A DNA stretch of 64,000 nt from Paracoccaceae bacterium. Its GTDB lineage: Bacteria; Pseudomonadota; Alphaproteobacteria; Rhodobacterales; Rhodobacteraceae. Of the stretch, positions 8,767-17,869 are shown in pieces. The DNA is taken from positions 2,894,492 to 2,958,491 of the forward strand of contig WLWX01000001.1 in assembly GCA_012103375.1 (NCBI GenBank). The letters run 5' to 3'. The notes beneath the pieces were generated by a model. That model was not told the origin of the DNA, made no database searches, and was given only the letters and a program-made list of their open reading frames with translations. Both the position numbers and the translations under genes were made by a program. Position 1 is the first letter of the stretch, and each line of letters opens with the position of its first letter.

Positions 8767-10269
8767 ATGAACGAAATCGCCAAGATACAGGACGCAGGGG
8801 TCGAGCAGGCAGGGGTGGGGACGAACGAGTCCCTGCCCCACAATGTTGAGGCTGAACAGCAGCTGCTGGGCGCAATCCTGACCAACAACGACATCTACGA
8901 CCGCATCGCGGCGATCATCGAGGCGGCGCATTTCTACGAACCGGTTCACGCCCGGATTTGGGAGGTTGCGGCAAGCCGGATTTCCAAAAATGCGCTGGCC
9001 AGTCCGGTGACACTGAAGGCGTTTCTTGAAGATGACGAGGGGCTGAAAGAACTGGGCGGGGCCAAGTACCTCGCCCGCCTTGCCGGGGCTGCGATCAGCA
9101 GTTTTGCCGCCAAGGACTACGCCCAGATGATTTATGATCTGGCGATCCGGCGCGAGCTGATCGGGCTGGGGCGCGACATTTCCGCCAAGGCCGGGTCGGT
9201 GAATGTCGATAGTGAACCGAAAGAGCAGATCGTAGAGGCGGAACAGGCGCTGTATAAGCTGGGCGAAGCCGGGCAGGCATCGCAAGGGTTCCAATCATTC
9301 CTTAAGGCCGTCACCGATGCGGTGAACAACGCCAACGCCGCCTATCAGCGGGACGGCGGGCTTGCCGGCGTGTCGACCGGGCTGACCGATCTGGACAAGA
9401 AGCTGGGCGGGCTGCACCGGTCGGACCTGCTGATCCTGGCCGGGCGCCCCTCGATGGGCAAAACCTCGCTGGCGACCAATGTCGCGTTCAACATTGCTAA
9501 AGCCTATCGACGCGGATTGAAGCAGGACGGCAGCGAAGGCGCAGTGGACGGCGGCGTCGTCGGGTTCTTCAGCCTGGAGATGAGTGCCGAACAGCTGGCC
9601 GCGCGTATCCTGTCAGAAGCCAGCGAAGTCCCGTCCGAACAAATCCGGCGCGGCGACATGACCGAGGGCGAATTTCGCCGCTTTGTCGAGGCTGCCAAGA
9701 CGCTGGAAGCCTGCCCGCTTTATATCGACGACACGCCCGCCCTGCCGATCAGCCAGCTTGCGGCCCGCGCACGGCGTCTGAAACGCGAACACGGGCTGGA
9801 TGCCCTGTTCGTCGACTACCTACAACTCGTTCGCCCGGCGACCGCCAAGGACAGCCGTGTGAACGAAGTTTCCGAGATCACGCAGGGCCTGAAAGCAATC
9901 GCGAAAGAACTCGACATCCCAGTGGTGGCTTTGTCCCAACTGAGCCGCCAGGTCGAATCGCGAGAAGACAAACGTCCCCAGCTTTCAGACCTGCGTGAGT
10001 CAGGCTCGATCGAGCAGGACGCCGACGTCGTGATGTTCGTGTTCCGCGAGGAATATTATGCGGAACGCGAAAAGCCCGGCGATGAGCAGCTCGACAAGAT
10101 GGCCGACTGGCAGGCCCGGATGGAACGCCTGCACGGCAAGGCCGAGGTGATCGTGGGCAAACAGCGCCACGGACCCATCGGCAATATCGATCTGGCATTC
10201 GAAGGGCGGTTCACCCGCTTCAGCGATCTGGCCCGCCCTTGGCAATCACAGCCGGATGACGAATTCTAA
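8767..10269 (+). CDS. dnaB: Replicative DNA helicase
   Basis: Hexameric 5'-3' helicase that unwinds DNA at the replication fork, with primase as partner. The 500-residue protein has the N-terminal DnaB domain (NVEAEQQLLGAILTNNDIYD) and the RecA-type motor: Walker A AGRPSMGKTSLA near 225, GFFSLEMSAEQLAARILSE, Walker B region DALFVDYLQL, and SQLSRQVESR...LRESGSIEQDADVV (motif H4/arginine finger area). Length and motifs are complete, and no intein is seen. It stands alone, between pyrE and a broken epimerase gene. Confidence 0.98.
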   Translation: MNEIAKIQDAGVEQAGVGTNESLPHNVEAEQQLLGAILTNNDIYDRIAAIIEAAHFYEPVHARIWEVAASRISKNALASPVTLKAFLEDDEGLKELGGAKYLARLAGAAISSFAAKDYAQMIYDLAIRRELIGLGRDISAKAGSVNVDSEPKEQIVEAEQALYKLGEAGQASQGFQSFLKAVTDAVNNANAAYQRDGGLAGVSTGLTDLDKKLGGLHRSDLLILAGRPSMGKTSLATNVAFNIAKAYRRGLKQDGSEGAVDGGVVGFFSLEMSAEQLAARILSEASEVPSEQIRRGDMTEGEFRRFVEAAKTLEACPLYIDDTPALPISQLAARARRLKREHGLDALFVDYLQLVRPATAKDSRVNEVSEITQGLKAIAKELDIPVVALSQLSRQVESREDKRPQLSDLRESGSIEQDADVVMFVFREEYYAEREKPGDEQLDKMADWQARMERLHGKAEVIVGKQRHGPIGNIDLAFEGRFTRFSDLARPWQSQPDDEF

Positions 10270-10577
10270 CTGCCGCAGGCCGGGCTGGCACCTTTCGGGG
10301 TGCCGATGGCATATGACCATTCGTGAATGGGCCTCGCGATTAAAAATCGCTCGGGTCGTGGCCGCGGGCGGCGGCCGCGCGTGAACCGTGGAACTTTTGG
10401 GACGGATCGGTGCGCGCGGCGCGGCAGGTGTTGGCGCTTATGGCCAAGTGCCTCCGGCGGGGATATTTATGGACAAGAAGACATGGAAGGGATGTCGGGA
10501 GAATTGGTTGTCGGATCGGCAGCGATCTTTGGCTGTGGTGACCGCATGAAAGTGCGGCCATTCCGGGCTGCGATGAC
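10270..10577. other. Intergenic region after dnaB
   Basis: About 308 bases with no supported gene. A short hairpin GGCACC/GGTGCC (10287-10304) lies just after dnaB and may act as a weak terminator, but it has no T-run. A second small dyad, GCGATT-AAA-AATCGC, sits near 10337. Confidence 0.5.
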
Positions 10578-11577
10578 ATGACCACGCTTGTCACCGGATC
10601 CTCAGGTCACCTTGGCCGCGCCGTTATCACCCTGTTACGGCAAGCGGGCCGCCCGGCAGTCGGCCTCGACACCCGGCCCGCCGCCACCACCGACATCGTC
10701 GGTTCGATCACCGATGCCGCGACGGTCGCGCGGGCCATGCAGGGCGCGACCGGCGTGATCCATTCCGCCACATTGCACAAACCCCATGTCGCCACCCACA
10801 GCCGACAGGATTTCGTCGACACCAACATCACCGGCACGCTGACCTTGCTGAGCGCCGCCACACGCGCCGAGGTCGGCGCCTTCGTATTCACCTCCACCAC
10901 CAGCGCCTTCGGACGCGCCCTGACCCCCGGCGCAGGCGATCCCGCCGCCTGGATCACCGAGGCTGTGGCGGATCGTCCGAAAAACATCTATGGCGCGACC
11001 AAGACGGGGGCCGAGGCGCTGTGCGATCTTGCCGCGCATCGCGACGGTCTGCCCATGGTCATCCTGCGCAGTGCGCGCTTCTTCCCCGAACCAGACGACA
11101 GCGCGGCGGCACGGGCATCCTTCAGCGATGCCAACCTCAAAGCCAATGAATTCCTGCACCGGCGGCTGGACCTGGAAGATGCCGCGCGCGCATATCGACG
11201 CGCTTGGCGCTGCCCCGGCCCTTGGATTCGGTCGCTATATCCTCAGCGCGCCGACCCCGTTGCAACCGGAAGACGCCGCCGCCCTGCGCCACGATCCCGC
11301 AACCGTGATCGAAGCCCGCGTGCCTGGCACCAGAGCCCTCTGGTCGCGCCTGGGCTGGTCGCTGCCTGACGACATGTCGCGGGTATACGACAGCGCCGCG
11401 GCCCAGGCTGCGCTCGGCTGGCAACCCCGATACGATTTCGCCACCATCTCGGCCCAGGTGGCGAGGGGTGAGTGCATCGGCAGCCAGCTGGCCCGTGACA
11501 TCGGCATGCTTGGCTATCACGACGCGGGCTTTGACGATCTTCCCGATGGGGCACCCTATCCGACCGAACCCACCTGA
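10578..11577 (+). pseudogene. NAD-dependent epimerase/dehydratase, frameshifted
   Basis: Extended short-chain dehydrogenase fold: TGSSGHLGRAV at the N-terminus is the NAD(P)-binding glycine motif, TSTTSAFG the serine region, and YGATKTGAE the YxxxK catalytic motif near residue 138. Near 11185, in a run of GC repeats, the frame changes. The natural continuation (ARAHIDAL, then GRYILSAPTPL, ALGWQPRYDF) runs to 11577. Adding two bases in the GC run would give one 333-residue protein, so a two-base slippage deletion or a sequence error is likely. Substrate unknown. If the shift is real, the product loses its C-terminal substrate domain. Confidence 0.75.
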
Positions 11578-11600
11578 TCTGAAAAACCTGAAATTGCCGC

Positions 11601-11631
11601 TTGACCTAGAGTCACTCCAATAGGCTAGTGC
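11601..11631 (+). promoter_or_regulatory. MerR-type promoter/operator
   Basis: Upstream of the merR-like gene is TTGACC followed by an imperfect dyad (CCTAGAGT..ACTCCAATAGG), about 35 bases before the start. MerR-family promoters place the dyad between the -35 and a far-spaced -10; the -35 is clear but the -10 (TAGTGC, 19-base spacing) is weak. Autoregulation of the regulator and the downstream reductase is inferred. Confidence 0.45.
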
Positions 11632-11657
11632 GTGTCCCCTGACAGAGGAGGCACCCG

Positions 11658-11992
11658 ATGCTGATCACAGATGCAGCGGCCCGATCCGGGCTAAGCCAGG
11701 ACACGATCCGGTTCTACGAATCCTCGGGCATGTTGCCCCCGATAGCCCGTGACGCCCGCGGCTGGCGGCAATTCAACGGCGACGATCTGGCCTGGCTGGT
11801 GGTTCTGGGCCACCTGCGCGCCACCGGCATGCCCTTGGGCGATGTAAAACGCTTTGCTGCGTCCGCGCATGGGCCGGACTCCGAATCCAACGATCAGCGC
11901 CGCCTGCGCGACGTGCCGAGATCGAAGCCTGCCAAAGCTATCTGGATCGCAAGATCGCCACGTATCACACTGCGTTGAAAGGGAAATCATGA
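11658..11992 (+). pseudogene. MerR-family regulator with damaged C-terminus
   Basis: The N-terminal MerR helix-turn-helix is clear (LITDAAARSGLSQDTIRFYESSGMLPP, then GWRQFNGDDLAWLVVLGHLRATGMPL). After GPDSES the dimerisation helix is missing and the frame changes; a typical family tail (AEIEACQSYLDRKIATYH) reappears in another frame from about 11918 to the stop at 11992. A deletion of several tens of bases near 11905-11918 explains both. The preserved tail frame ends in TGA overlapping the ATG of the aldo/keto reductase, showing former translational coupling. GGAGG precedes the start. DNA binding may persist, but dimerisation should not. Confidence 0.75.
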
Positions 11993-12981
11993 CACATTTA
12001 TTCAGTAACTACACCACTCCGACCCTTGGCCTGGGTTGTTGGGCAATCGGTGGACCTTTCTTCACCGGCGGTCGCGCCGTCGGCTGGGGAGAGGTCGACG
12101 ACGCCACCTCGCAGCGCGCCATCGCGCTGGCGGTCGAACGCGGCATTCGCCTGTTCGACACAGCACAGGCCTATGGCACCGGGCATTCCGAGACTGTGCT
12201 GGGCCGCGTGCTGAAGGCGCACCCAGAGGTCGCCATCGCCACCAAAGTCGGCCATTCCATCAACACCACCACGAAAGAACTGACCGGTGCCATCACGGAT
12301 GAGGCTGGCCTGCGCGCCAGCCTGGATGCTTCGCGTAAGCGTCTGCAACGGGACCGGATCGATCTGGTGTTGCTGCACCTGAACACGCTGGCCGTGGACG
12401 ATGCGCGCCCGGTGTTCGACACGCTCACCAAGTTGCGCGACGAAGGCGCGGTCGGGGCGTTTGGCTGGTCCACCGACTACCCGGACAGCGCGCGCGCCTT
12501 CGCAGACCACCCCGGATTCGTTGCCGTTGAACACGCGATGAACGTGTTCTTTCGCGCCGAACATATGGTGCCTGCGGTCGAAAGGGCTGGGCTGGTCGGG
12601 CTGATCCGATCACCGCTGGCGATGGGCATTCTGGGCGGGCGCTATGACGCGACAACGCAGTTTGCCAAGGACGAGGTGCGCGGAACCGACGACGGCAAGA
12701 AGGCCTATTTCGCGGACGGGAAAATCGCGCCCGGCTTCCTGCGCCAACTCGACGCGGTGCGCGACATTTTGACCAGCGATGGGCGTTCGCTGGCGCAGGG
12801 CGCAATTGGCTGGCTATGGGCACGTAGCGACCGCGCGCTGCCGATCCCGGGATTTCGCACGCCTGAACAGGTCGCGGACCTCTGCGGTGCGCTGGACCAC
12901 GGCCCGTTGAGCGATGCACAAATGTCCGAGGTCGAAGCCATCCTCGACCGCCCCGACGAAGGCCCGCCAACCGCGCGCTAA
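11989..12981 (+). CDS. Aldo/keto reductase
   Basis: NADPH-dependent (beta/alpha)8 oxidoreductase of 330 residues. The catalytic tetrad is visible: Asp and Tyr in LFDTAQAYGTGHSE, Lys in AIATKVGHS, and His in LVLLHLN. The cofactor-binding C-terminal region reads ALPIPGFRTPEQV. I start at 11989, where the ATG overlaps the stop of the merR remnant; a longer upstream frame would overlap merR. Placement behind a MerR-type regulator suggests induction by a toxic aldehyde or redox stress, which is an inference. The gene itself is intact. Confidence 0.9.
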   Translation: MTHLFSNYTTPTLGLGCWAIGGPFFTGGRAVGWGEVDDATSQRAIALAVERGIRLFDTAQAYGTGHSETVLGRVLKAHPEVAIATKVGHSINTTTKELTGAITDEAGLRASLDASRKRLQRDRIDLVLLHLNTLAVDDARPVFDTLTKLRDEGAVGAFGWSTDYPDSARAFADHPGFVAVEHAMNVFFRAEHMVPAVERAGLVGLIRSPLAMGILGGRYDATTQFAKDEVRGTDDGKKAYFADGKIAPGFLRQLDAVRDILTSDGRSLAQGAIGWLWARSDRALPIPGFRTPEQVADLCGALDHGPLSDAQMSEVEAILDRPDEGPPTAR

Positions 12982-13262
12982 GATCCGCGATTCGGGATCG
13001 GGTCAAGGAGGCCGCAAGGCCCTGCGCGAACGCGCAGCTTGTCCTTGACGCGGTCACGACTCGCACCCAGCCTTGACAAGGCGCGTTCAGGGCAGACCTG
13101 CCCCTGAACCGCCTCTCAGCATTCCGGCACCCTGTTCATAATGCAGCGCCCGATGATTTGCGCCGCGCGACAGCGCCGCGCACCCAAGTGCCGGGCCCGC
13201 CCCGGCGGCGCGGGTGCGCGTTTTGCTTGACGTCGCGCGCGCGCCTGTCACAACCGGGGCCC

Positions 13263-14306
13263 ATGGCAACCGGAATACTCACCATCGACCTCGACGCCGT
13301 CGCTGCCAACTGGCGGGCGCTGAATTCCGCGACAGCGGTTGAAACCGCCGCCGTGGTAAAGGCGGATGGCTATGGCCTGGGCGCGCCGGAAATGGCGACG
13401 ACGCTGGCGCGCGCTGGGGCGCGCAGGTTTTTCGTCGCCACCGCAGAAGAAGGCGCGCTGATCCGCACCGCCCTTGGCCCGATGCCCGAGGTTTTTGTCT
13501 TCTCGGGGCATATGGCCGGCGACACCGGGGCGATCCGCGATCTGAAGCTGACGCCGCTGCTGAATTCCATTGAACAGATGACCCTGCATTTCGAAGCGCT
13601 GCACGGCCACCCCTTCGGCATCCAACTGGACAGCGGCATGAACCGCCTTGGCCTGGAGCCCGCCGAATGGGTCGCCGCGCGTGACCTGATCCTGCCGCAG
13701 AACCCCGCCCTGGTGATGAGCCACCTTGCCTGCGCGGACGAGGCGGATCATCCGATGAACGCCGCCCAACTCAAAACCTTCCGCGACATGACCGACGGGA
13801 TCAGCGCGCCACGCTCGCTGGCGGCCACGGGGGGCATCTTGCTTGGCCCGGCCTATCACTTTGACCTGACCCGCCCCGGCGTTGGCCTGTATGGCGGCCT
13901 GCCGTTTGACGCAGCACAGCCCGTCGTTGGCCTGTCATTGCCCGTTATCCAGACCCGTACACTGCACGCGGGCGAAACCGTTGGTTATGGCGGCACCTGG
14001 GAAGCGCCGCATCCGGCGCGTATCGCCACCGTTTCGGGCGGCTATGCGGATGGGCTGCTGCGCGCAGCTGGCGGCACCGGGTTGCTGTTCCACAAGGGCC
14101 GCCCTTGCCAGATCGCAGGCCGTGTTTCGATGGATCTGATCGGCGTGGATGTCACGCATCTGACCGAGATACCCCAAGCGCTCGACATTCTCGGGCCCGA
14201 TCAGACGGTTGACGATCTGGCCGAGGCTGCCGGGACCATCGGTTATGAAATCCTCACCTTGCTGGGCGCGCGGTATCACCGGACTTATCTGGGCGGCGTG
14301 GCATGA
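13263..14306 (+). CDS. alr: Alanine racemase
   Basis: PLP enzyme interconverting L- and D-alanine for peptidoglycan. The 347-residue protein has the PLP lysine (about residue 33) in [21 protein letters not shown] lies in the barrel, and the second catalytic tyrosine region GYGGTWEA and [12 protein letters not shown] in the C-terminal domain. ATG 13263 is placed just before the first conserved strand; an upstream in-frame extension is arginine-rich and unlike the family. It overlaps mlaE by ATGA. The 280 bases upstream hold only small GC dyads and no recognised gene. Confidence 0.95.
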   Translation: MATGILTIDLDAVAANWRALNSATAVETAAVVKADGYGLGAPEMATTLARAGARRFFVATAEEGALIRTALGPMPEVFVFSGHMAGDTGAIRDLKLTPLLNSIEQMTLHFEALHGHPFGIQLDSGMNRLGLEPAEWVAARDLILPQNPALVMSHLACADEADHPMNAAQLKTFRDMTDGISAPRSLAATGGILLGPAYHFDLTRPGVGLYGGLPFDAAQPVVGLSLPVIQTRTLHAGETVGYGGTWEAPHPARIATVSGGYADGLLRAAGGTGLLFHKGRPCQIAGRVSMDLIGVDVTHLTEIPQALDILGPDQTVDDLAEAAGTIGYEILTLLGARYHRTYLGGVA

Positions 14307-15085
14307 GCGTTCTGTCACCCGTTGCCGCAGTGGGGCGCTCCACGCTGGACCTGATCGCCGCCATCGGGCGCGTCACACTGTTCGCGGCGACCACCCTGCT
14401 GAACCTGTTCCGTCCACCGTTCTACTGGCGCGAGTTTCTGTCGGCGCTGATGACGATCGGCTATTTCAGCTTGCCGGTCGTCGGTCTGACCACGCTGTTC
14501 ACTGGCGGCGCGCTGGCGCTGCAGATCTTTGCCGGAAGCGCGCGTTTTTCTGCCGAGGCGGTGGTCCCCCAGATCGTCGCCATCGGCATGGTGCGCGAAC
14601 TTGGGCCGGTGCTGGTGGGGCTGATGATCGCGGCGCGGGTCACCTCAAGCATCGCTGCCGAAATTGCCACCATGAAGGTGACCGAGCAGATCGACGCGCT
14701 GGTCACGCTCAGCACCGATCCGATGCGCTATCTGACCCTGCCGCGCGTGCTGGCCGCGACGCTTGTGGTGCCGTTGCTGGTGGCGGTGGGCGACACCATC
14801 GGCATTTTCGGCGGCTATCTGGTCGGCACCGGGCGGCTGGGTTTCAATGCTGCCGCCTATCTGACCAACACCGTCGATTTTCTGGAACAGGCCGACATCG
14901 TTAGCAGCCTGGCGAAAGGCGCGGCCTTCGGCTTCATCGCCGCACTGATGGGATGTTATTTCGGCATGCGTAGCGGGCGCGGCGCGCAGGGCGTGGGCCG
15001 GGCAACAAAATCTGCCGTTGTGGCCGCCAGCGTGTTGATATTGGCGGCAAATTACGTGCTGACCGAGGTGTTCTTTTCGGCATGA
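14303..15085 (+). CDS. mlaE: ABC transporter permease, MlaE/YrbE family
   Basis: Inner-membrane permease of a retrograde phospholipid (Mla-type) transporter, 260 residues with about five hydrophobic segments. The family core is visible: [17 protein letters not shown], the coupling-helix region [20 protein letters not shown], and [17 protein letters not shown]. Start overlaps alr and stop overlaps mlaF, both by ATGA, so the three genes form one operon. The periplasmic MlaD partner is not in the window; in this bacterial group it is often absent from this locus. Role in outer-membrane lipid asymmetry is inferred from the family. Confidence 0.9.
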   Translation: MSVLSPVAAVGRSTLDLIAAIGRVTLFAATTLLNLFRPPFYWREFLSALMTIGYFSLPVVGLTTLFTGGALALQIFAGSARFSAEAVVPQIVAIGMVRELGPVLVGLMIAARVTSSIAAEIATMKVTEQIDALVTLSTDPMRYLTLPRVLAATLVVPLLVAVGDTIGIFGGYLVGTGRLGFNAAAYLTNTVDFLEQADIVSSLAKGAAFGFIAALMGCYFGMRSGRGAQGVGRATKSAVVAASVLILAANYVLTEVFFSA

Positions 15086-15828
15086 TCACGCTCTCTCACC
15101 TCCATAAGGCCTTCGGGTCCAACCAGGTTCTGCGCGGCGTTGAACTGGATGTCGCCAAGGGCGAAAGTGTCGTGGTGATCGGCGGGTCGGGTACCGGCAA
15201 ATCGGTGCTGTTGAAATGCATCCTTGGTCTTGTGCAGCCCGATTCCGGTACGATCCTTGTCGACGGTGCAGATGCGACCAAAGGCGACCGAGAGGCCTTT
15301 CTGGCGCGCTTCGGGATGCTGTTTCAGGGCGGCGCGCTGTTTGACAGCCTGTCGGTCTGGCAGAATGTCGCCTTCCGTCTGACCCGTGGTGCGTTGAAAC
15401 GCCCGAAGGACGAAGCACGCGCCATCGCGATCGAGAAACTGCGCCGGGTCGGTCTGGGCGAAAAGGTCGCTGATCTTTACCCTGCCGAACTCTCAGGCGG
15501 GATGCAGAAACGGGTCAGCCTGGCCCGCGCCATCGCAGCCGAGCCCGAGATCATCTTTTTTGACGAACCCACCACTGGCCTCGACCCGATCATGGCCGGT
15601 GTCATCAACGACCTGATCCGCGAAATCGTGACCGAGATGGGCGCAACAGCCGTGACCATCACCCATGACATGTCGTCAGTGCGGGCCATCGCCGACCGGG
15701 TGGCGATGCTGCATGACGGGGTGATCAAATGGGCCGGGCCGGTCAGCAAACTGGACGATTCGGGCGATCCATTCGTGGAACAATTCGTCACCGGGCGCGC
15801 CGAAGGGCCAATTGCGACATTGCGTTGA
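15082..15828 (+). CDS. mlaF: ABC transporter ATP-binding protein, MlaF family
   Basis: ATPase partner of the MlaE-like permease, 248 residues. Walker A is GGSGTGKSVLL (about residue 35). The Q-loop lies at FGMLFQGGALFDSLSVWQNV, the signature ELSGGMQKRVSLARA, and Walker B EIIFFDEPTTGLDPI followed by the H-loop VTITHDM. The long Q-loop with ALFDSLSVWQNV is typical of MlaF. Overlaps mlaE by four bases and is followed by A-rich sequence. Intact. Confidence 0.93.
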   Translation: MITLSHLHKAFGSNQVLRGVELDVAKGESVVVIGGSGTGKSVLLKCILGLVQPDSGTILVDGADATKGDREAFLARFGMLFQGGALFDSLSVWQNVAFRLTRGALKRPKDEARAIAIEKLRRVGLGEKVADLYPAELSGGMQKRVSLARAIAAEPEIIFFDEPTTGLDPIMAGVINDLIREIVTEMGATAVTITHDMSSVRAIADRVAMLHDGVIKWAGPVSKLDDSGDPFVEQFVTGRAEGPIATLR

Positions 15829-16035
15829 AAAAAAATTGCACTTAAGCGACATTCCGCCATCTGTATGATTTTGCGATCTTATTCCCGTTGACTCGCGATT
15901 CGGACCGGAAAAACCCTACGTGTCAAGCGCAAGGCTGTTTTGACAGGACGGGGTCAGTGAGTGGAAGATAACCCCACACCGATTTTACAGCCTGCAGGCC
16001 CCCATTCCGGCTTGCGATCCCAGAGAGAAAAATAC

Positions 16036-16786
16036 ATGCGATATCGCGCCAGCACCTCCGGAATTGTCACATCAATTCAAGGGGCTGCGTTGATAACGTT
16101 TGTCGCACTCGCCGTTGTTTCGGTTCTGGCAACAATCGCCTCGACCGTCGGGTTATTGCCCTGGCTGAACATGTCGCTGACCTTCGGCGATCTGCGGATC
16201 CCGAACGGGGGCGCGGTGATCCAGACCTCGGTAACCGTACTGCTGGCGCTGTTGGCGTTCTTTCTTTGTCCCGTCGACGATGCGGGTGCAGCGGCTGGAA
16301 CAGACGCACCGCGACTTCCAGGTCTGCATGAGTGACATTGCCGAGGCTTACAACGTCGCCCACGCCGCTGATCGCGCCGACCTGTTCACCATTTCGTCGG
16401 AGTTCGACGCGGTGCGCGAACGGATCAATTTCCTGCGCGGCCATCCTGATCTGGGGCATCTGGAACCGGATATCCTGGAAACCGCCGCAATGATGAGCCA
16501 CACCAGCGCCGAACTGGCCGAGATCTATTCGGACGAGAATGGCGCGCGGGCCCGCAAGTTCCTGACCGAGCGGCAACAGGAGATTGCCACCTTCGAAGAA
16601 CGCATCGTGCTGGCGCAGAACACCTGCCGCGAGTTGAAGCGCTGGAAAGAACAGGTCGAGATTGACGAGGATGTTCAGCTGTCGCAACTGAAACGGCTGG
16701 AAGAAGAACTGACCGACATTCTGCCCGAACAGGGGTTCCAGCGTGGTCCCAAAGGCGGCAAGGTCATCAAGCTGGCCGCCGAATAA
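16036..16786 (+). pseudogene. Membrane-anchored coiled-coil protein (Rhodobacteraceae 'DNA repair protein' family), frameshifted
   Basis: The N-terminal part has two hydrophobic segments (GAALITFVALAVVSVLATIAS and a second near residue 68). The frame breaks near 16268 in a T-rich tract (TTCTTTCTTTG). The next frame gives a soluble acidic helical region: MRVQRLEQTHRDFQV, ISSEFDAVRERINFLRGHPDL, LEEELTDILP. Together they match a family commonly called DNA repair protein in roseobacters, normally a single chain of about 250 residues; an indel in the T-rich tract explains the break. The label has little experimental basis as far as I know. The second part has its own ATG (16280) and could be made separately. 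MITE copy A follows 12 bases after the stop. Confidence 0.65.
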
Positions 16787-16798
16787 CCACTGCTTTTC

Positions 16799-17016
16799 GA
16801 TTGTGTTGAAAAACTCCGTTTTAGGGCCTGAACGATGATTTTTCTTTCCATGCAGCCCGATCCTAAATTTTTGGCGCGGGGGTCGGCCCAAATCGCCTAC
16901 ATGCGCTCACGCGCAGCCATGCGCTGTCTCGTGGTCAAAGCTTTCCGACTATTTCGCTTCATAGGTTTTCGCAAGAAATCCGCGACGCTCTGATTTCGGA
17001 GTTTTTCAACACAATC
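16799..17016 (+). mobile_element. 218-base MITE, copy A
   Basis: Non-coding element with perfect 20-base terminal inverted repeats (GATTGTGTTGAAAAACTCCG on each side, read inward) and no transposase gene. It is flanked by the direct repeat TTTC (16795-16798 and 17017-17020). Four other copies in the window appear identical, each with a different 4-base flanking duplication. The inner sequence has only short open frames. Fourteen end bases (TGTTGAAAAACTCC) are shared with the left end of the IS1182-type element at 55741, suggesting mobilisation by such a transposase. This copy lies between the coiled-coil gene and the pqiA-like gene. Confidence 0.93.
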
Positions 17017-17086
17017 TTTCAACAGTTGACCTTGACGCGCGCGCCGGACAAAGGCGCATGTCTGACAGCAAGTTTCCCTTCGGCTG

Positions 17087-17548
17087 ATGGCCCGTATCCT
17101 GCGCCATATCGACCTGCTGACCGTCGCCAATCTGTCGCTGCTGGTGCTGTATCCGGTGGCCTGGTTTGCGCCGCTGTTGCGCGCGGGCGTCTTGCCGCTG
17201 TTCGGGCTGAAAGAGATCAGTGTTTTGTCTGGGCTTGCCGCGCTTTGGGATACGGATGTGGCACTTGCGCTGGTGGTGACCGCGCTGGCGTTGTTCGCGC
17301 CTTATGCCAAGACCATTGGGTTGGCGATGGTGCATTTCCGGCTGGCCTCGCCCCGGATCAAGCCGGTACTGGACATCCTGGGGCGGCTGGCGATGGCGGA
17401 TGTGTTTCTGATCGCGCTTTATATCGTTGTGGTCAAAGGCATCGGCGTTGGCCGCGTTGAAACCGCCTGGGGGCTTTGGATGTTCACGGGCTGCATCCTA
17501 GCCTCGATCCTGATCAGCCACCTGTCCGAGCGGCGCAAAGACGCATGA
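17087..17548 (+). CDS. Paraquat-inducible protein A family membrane protein
   Basis: Membrane protein of 153 residues with four predicted hydrophobic segments (NLSLLVLYPVAWFAPLL, VALALVVTALALFAPYA, AMADVFLIALYIVVVKG, LWMFTGCILASILIS). It resembles the PqiA domain found in inner-membrane proteins linked to lipid transport, and it sits in the same region as mlaEF. Start ATG at 17087; the last four bases overlap the next gene. MITE copy A ends 70 bases upstream and lies in the likely promoter region. Confidence 0.75.
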   Translation: MARILRHIDLLTVANLSLLVLYPVAWFAPLLRAGVLPLFGLKEISVLSGLAALWDTDVALALVVTALALFAPYAKTIGLAMVHFRLASPRIKPVLDILGRLAMADVFLIALYIVVVKGIGVGRVETAWGLWMFTGCILASILISHLSERRKDA

Positions 17549-17856
17549 CGACGCTGCTGATTGGGATCGCCATCGCGGCCTTCGTCTTCTCGAGTTTCCT
17601 GTGGAGCTTCTATCGCGCCGTGACCGGCGCGGGCCTGGCGCGGATCGCCCATGGTGCGGTCGTGGTGCTGATCCTGACGATCATGGCCGCGCTTGCGACC
17701 GGCTGGCCGAATGCTGTGCGCATTCTGGGGGCGGCGCTGGTGGTGGCCAGCGTCGCCGCGGCGCTGACCGAGTGTTTTCCCAACAAACTGCTCCCCCTCT
17801 TTGCCGCCGGTCTGGGGCTGGCCGTCCTGCAGGGCTTGCCGATGGGCGCGCCTTAG
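17545..17856 (+). CDS. Small membrane protein, unknown
   Basis: A 103-residue, very hydrophobic protein with about three membrane segments (LIGIAIAAFVFSSFLWSF, IAHGAVVVLILTIMAALATG, AVRILGAALVVASVAAAL). The ATGA overlap with the pqiA-like gene and the 13-base gap to radA indicate an operon. A similar short membrane gene is often found before radA in related genomes, but I know of no defined function. It is unlikely to be an accidental frame, given its position and coupling. Confidence 0.65.
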   Translation: MTTLLIGIAIAAFVFSSFLWSFYRAVTGAGLARIAHGAVVVLILTIMAALATGWPNAVRILGAALVVASVAAALTECFPNKLLPLFAAGLGLAVLQGLPMGAP

Positions 17857-17869
17857 GGAACAAGGGCGC

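Noticed and set aside
16799..17016. Small protein gene inside the MITE (frame ending MAARERM on the reverse strand)
   Set aside because: The frame of about 38 codons has no own start or ribosome binding site and merely extends neighbouring frames into the element in each copy.
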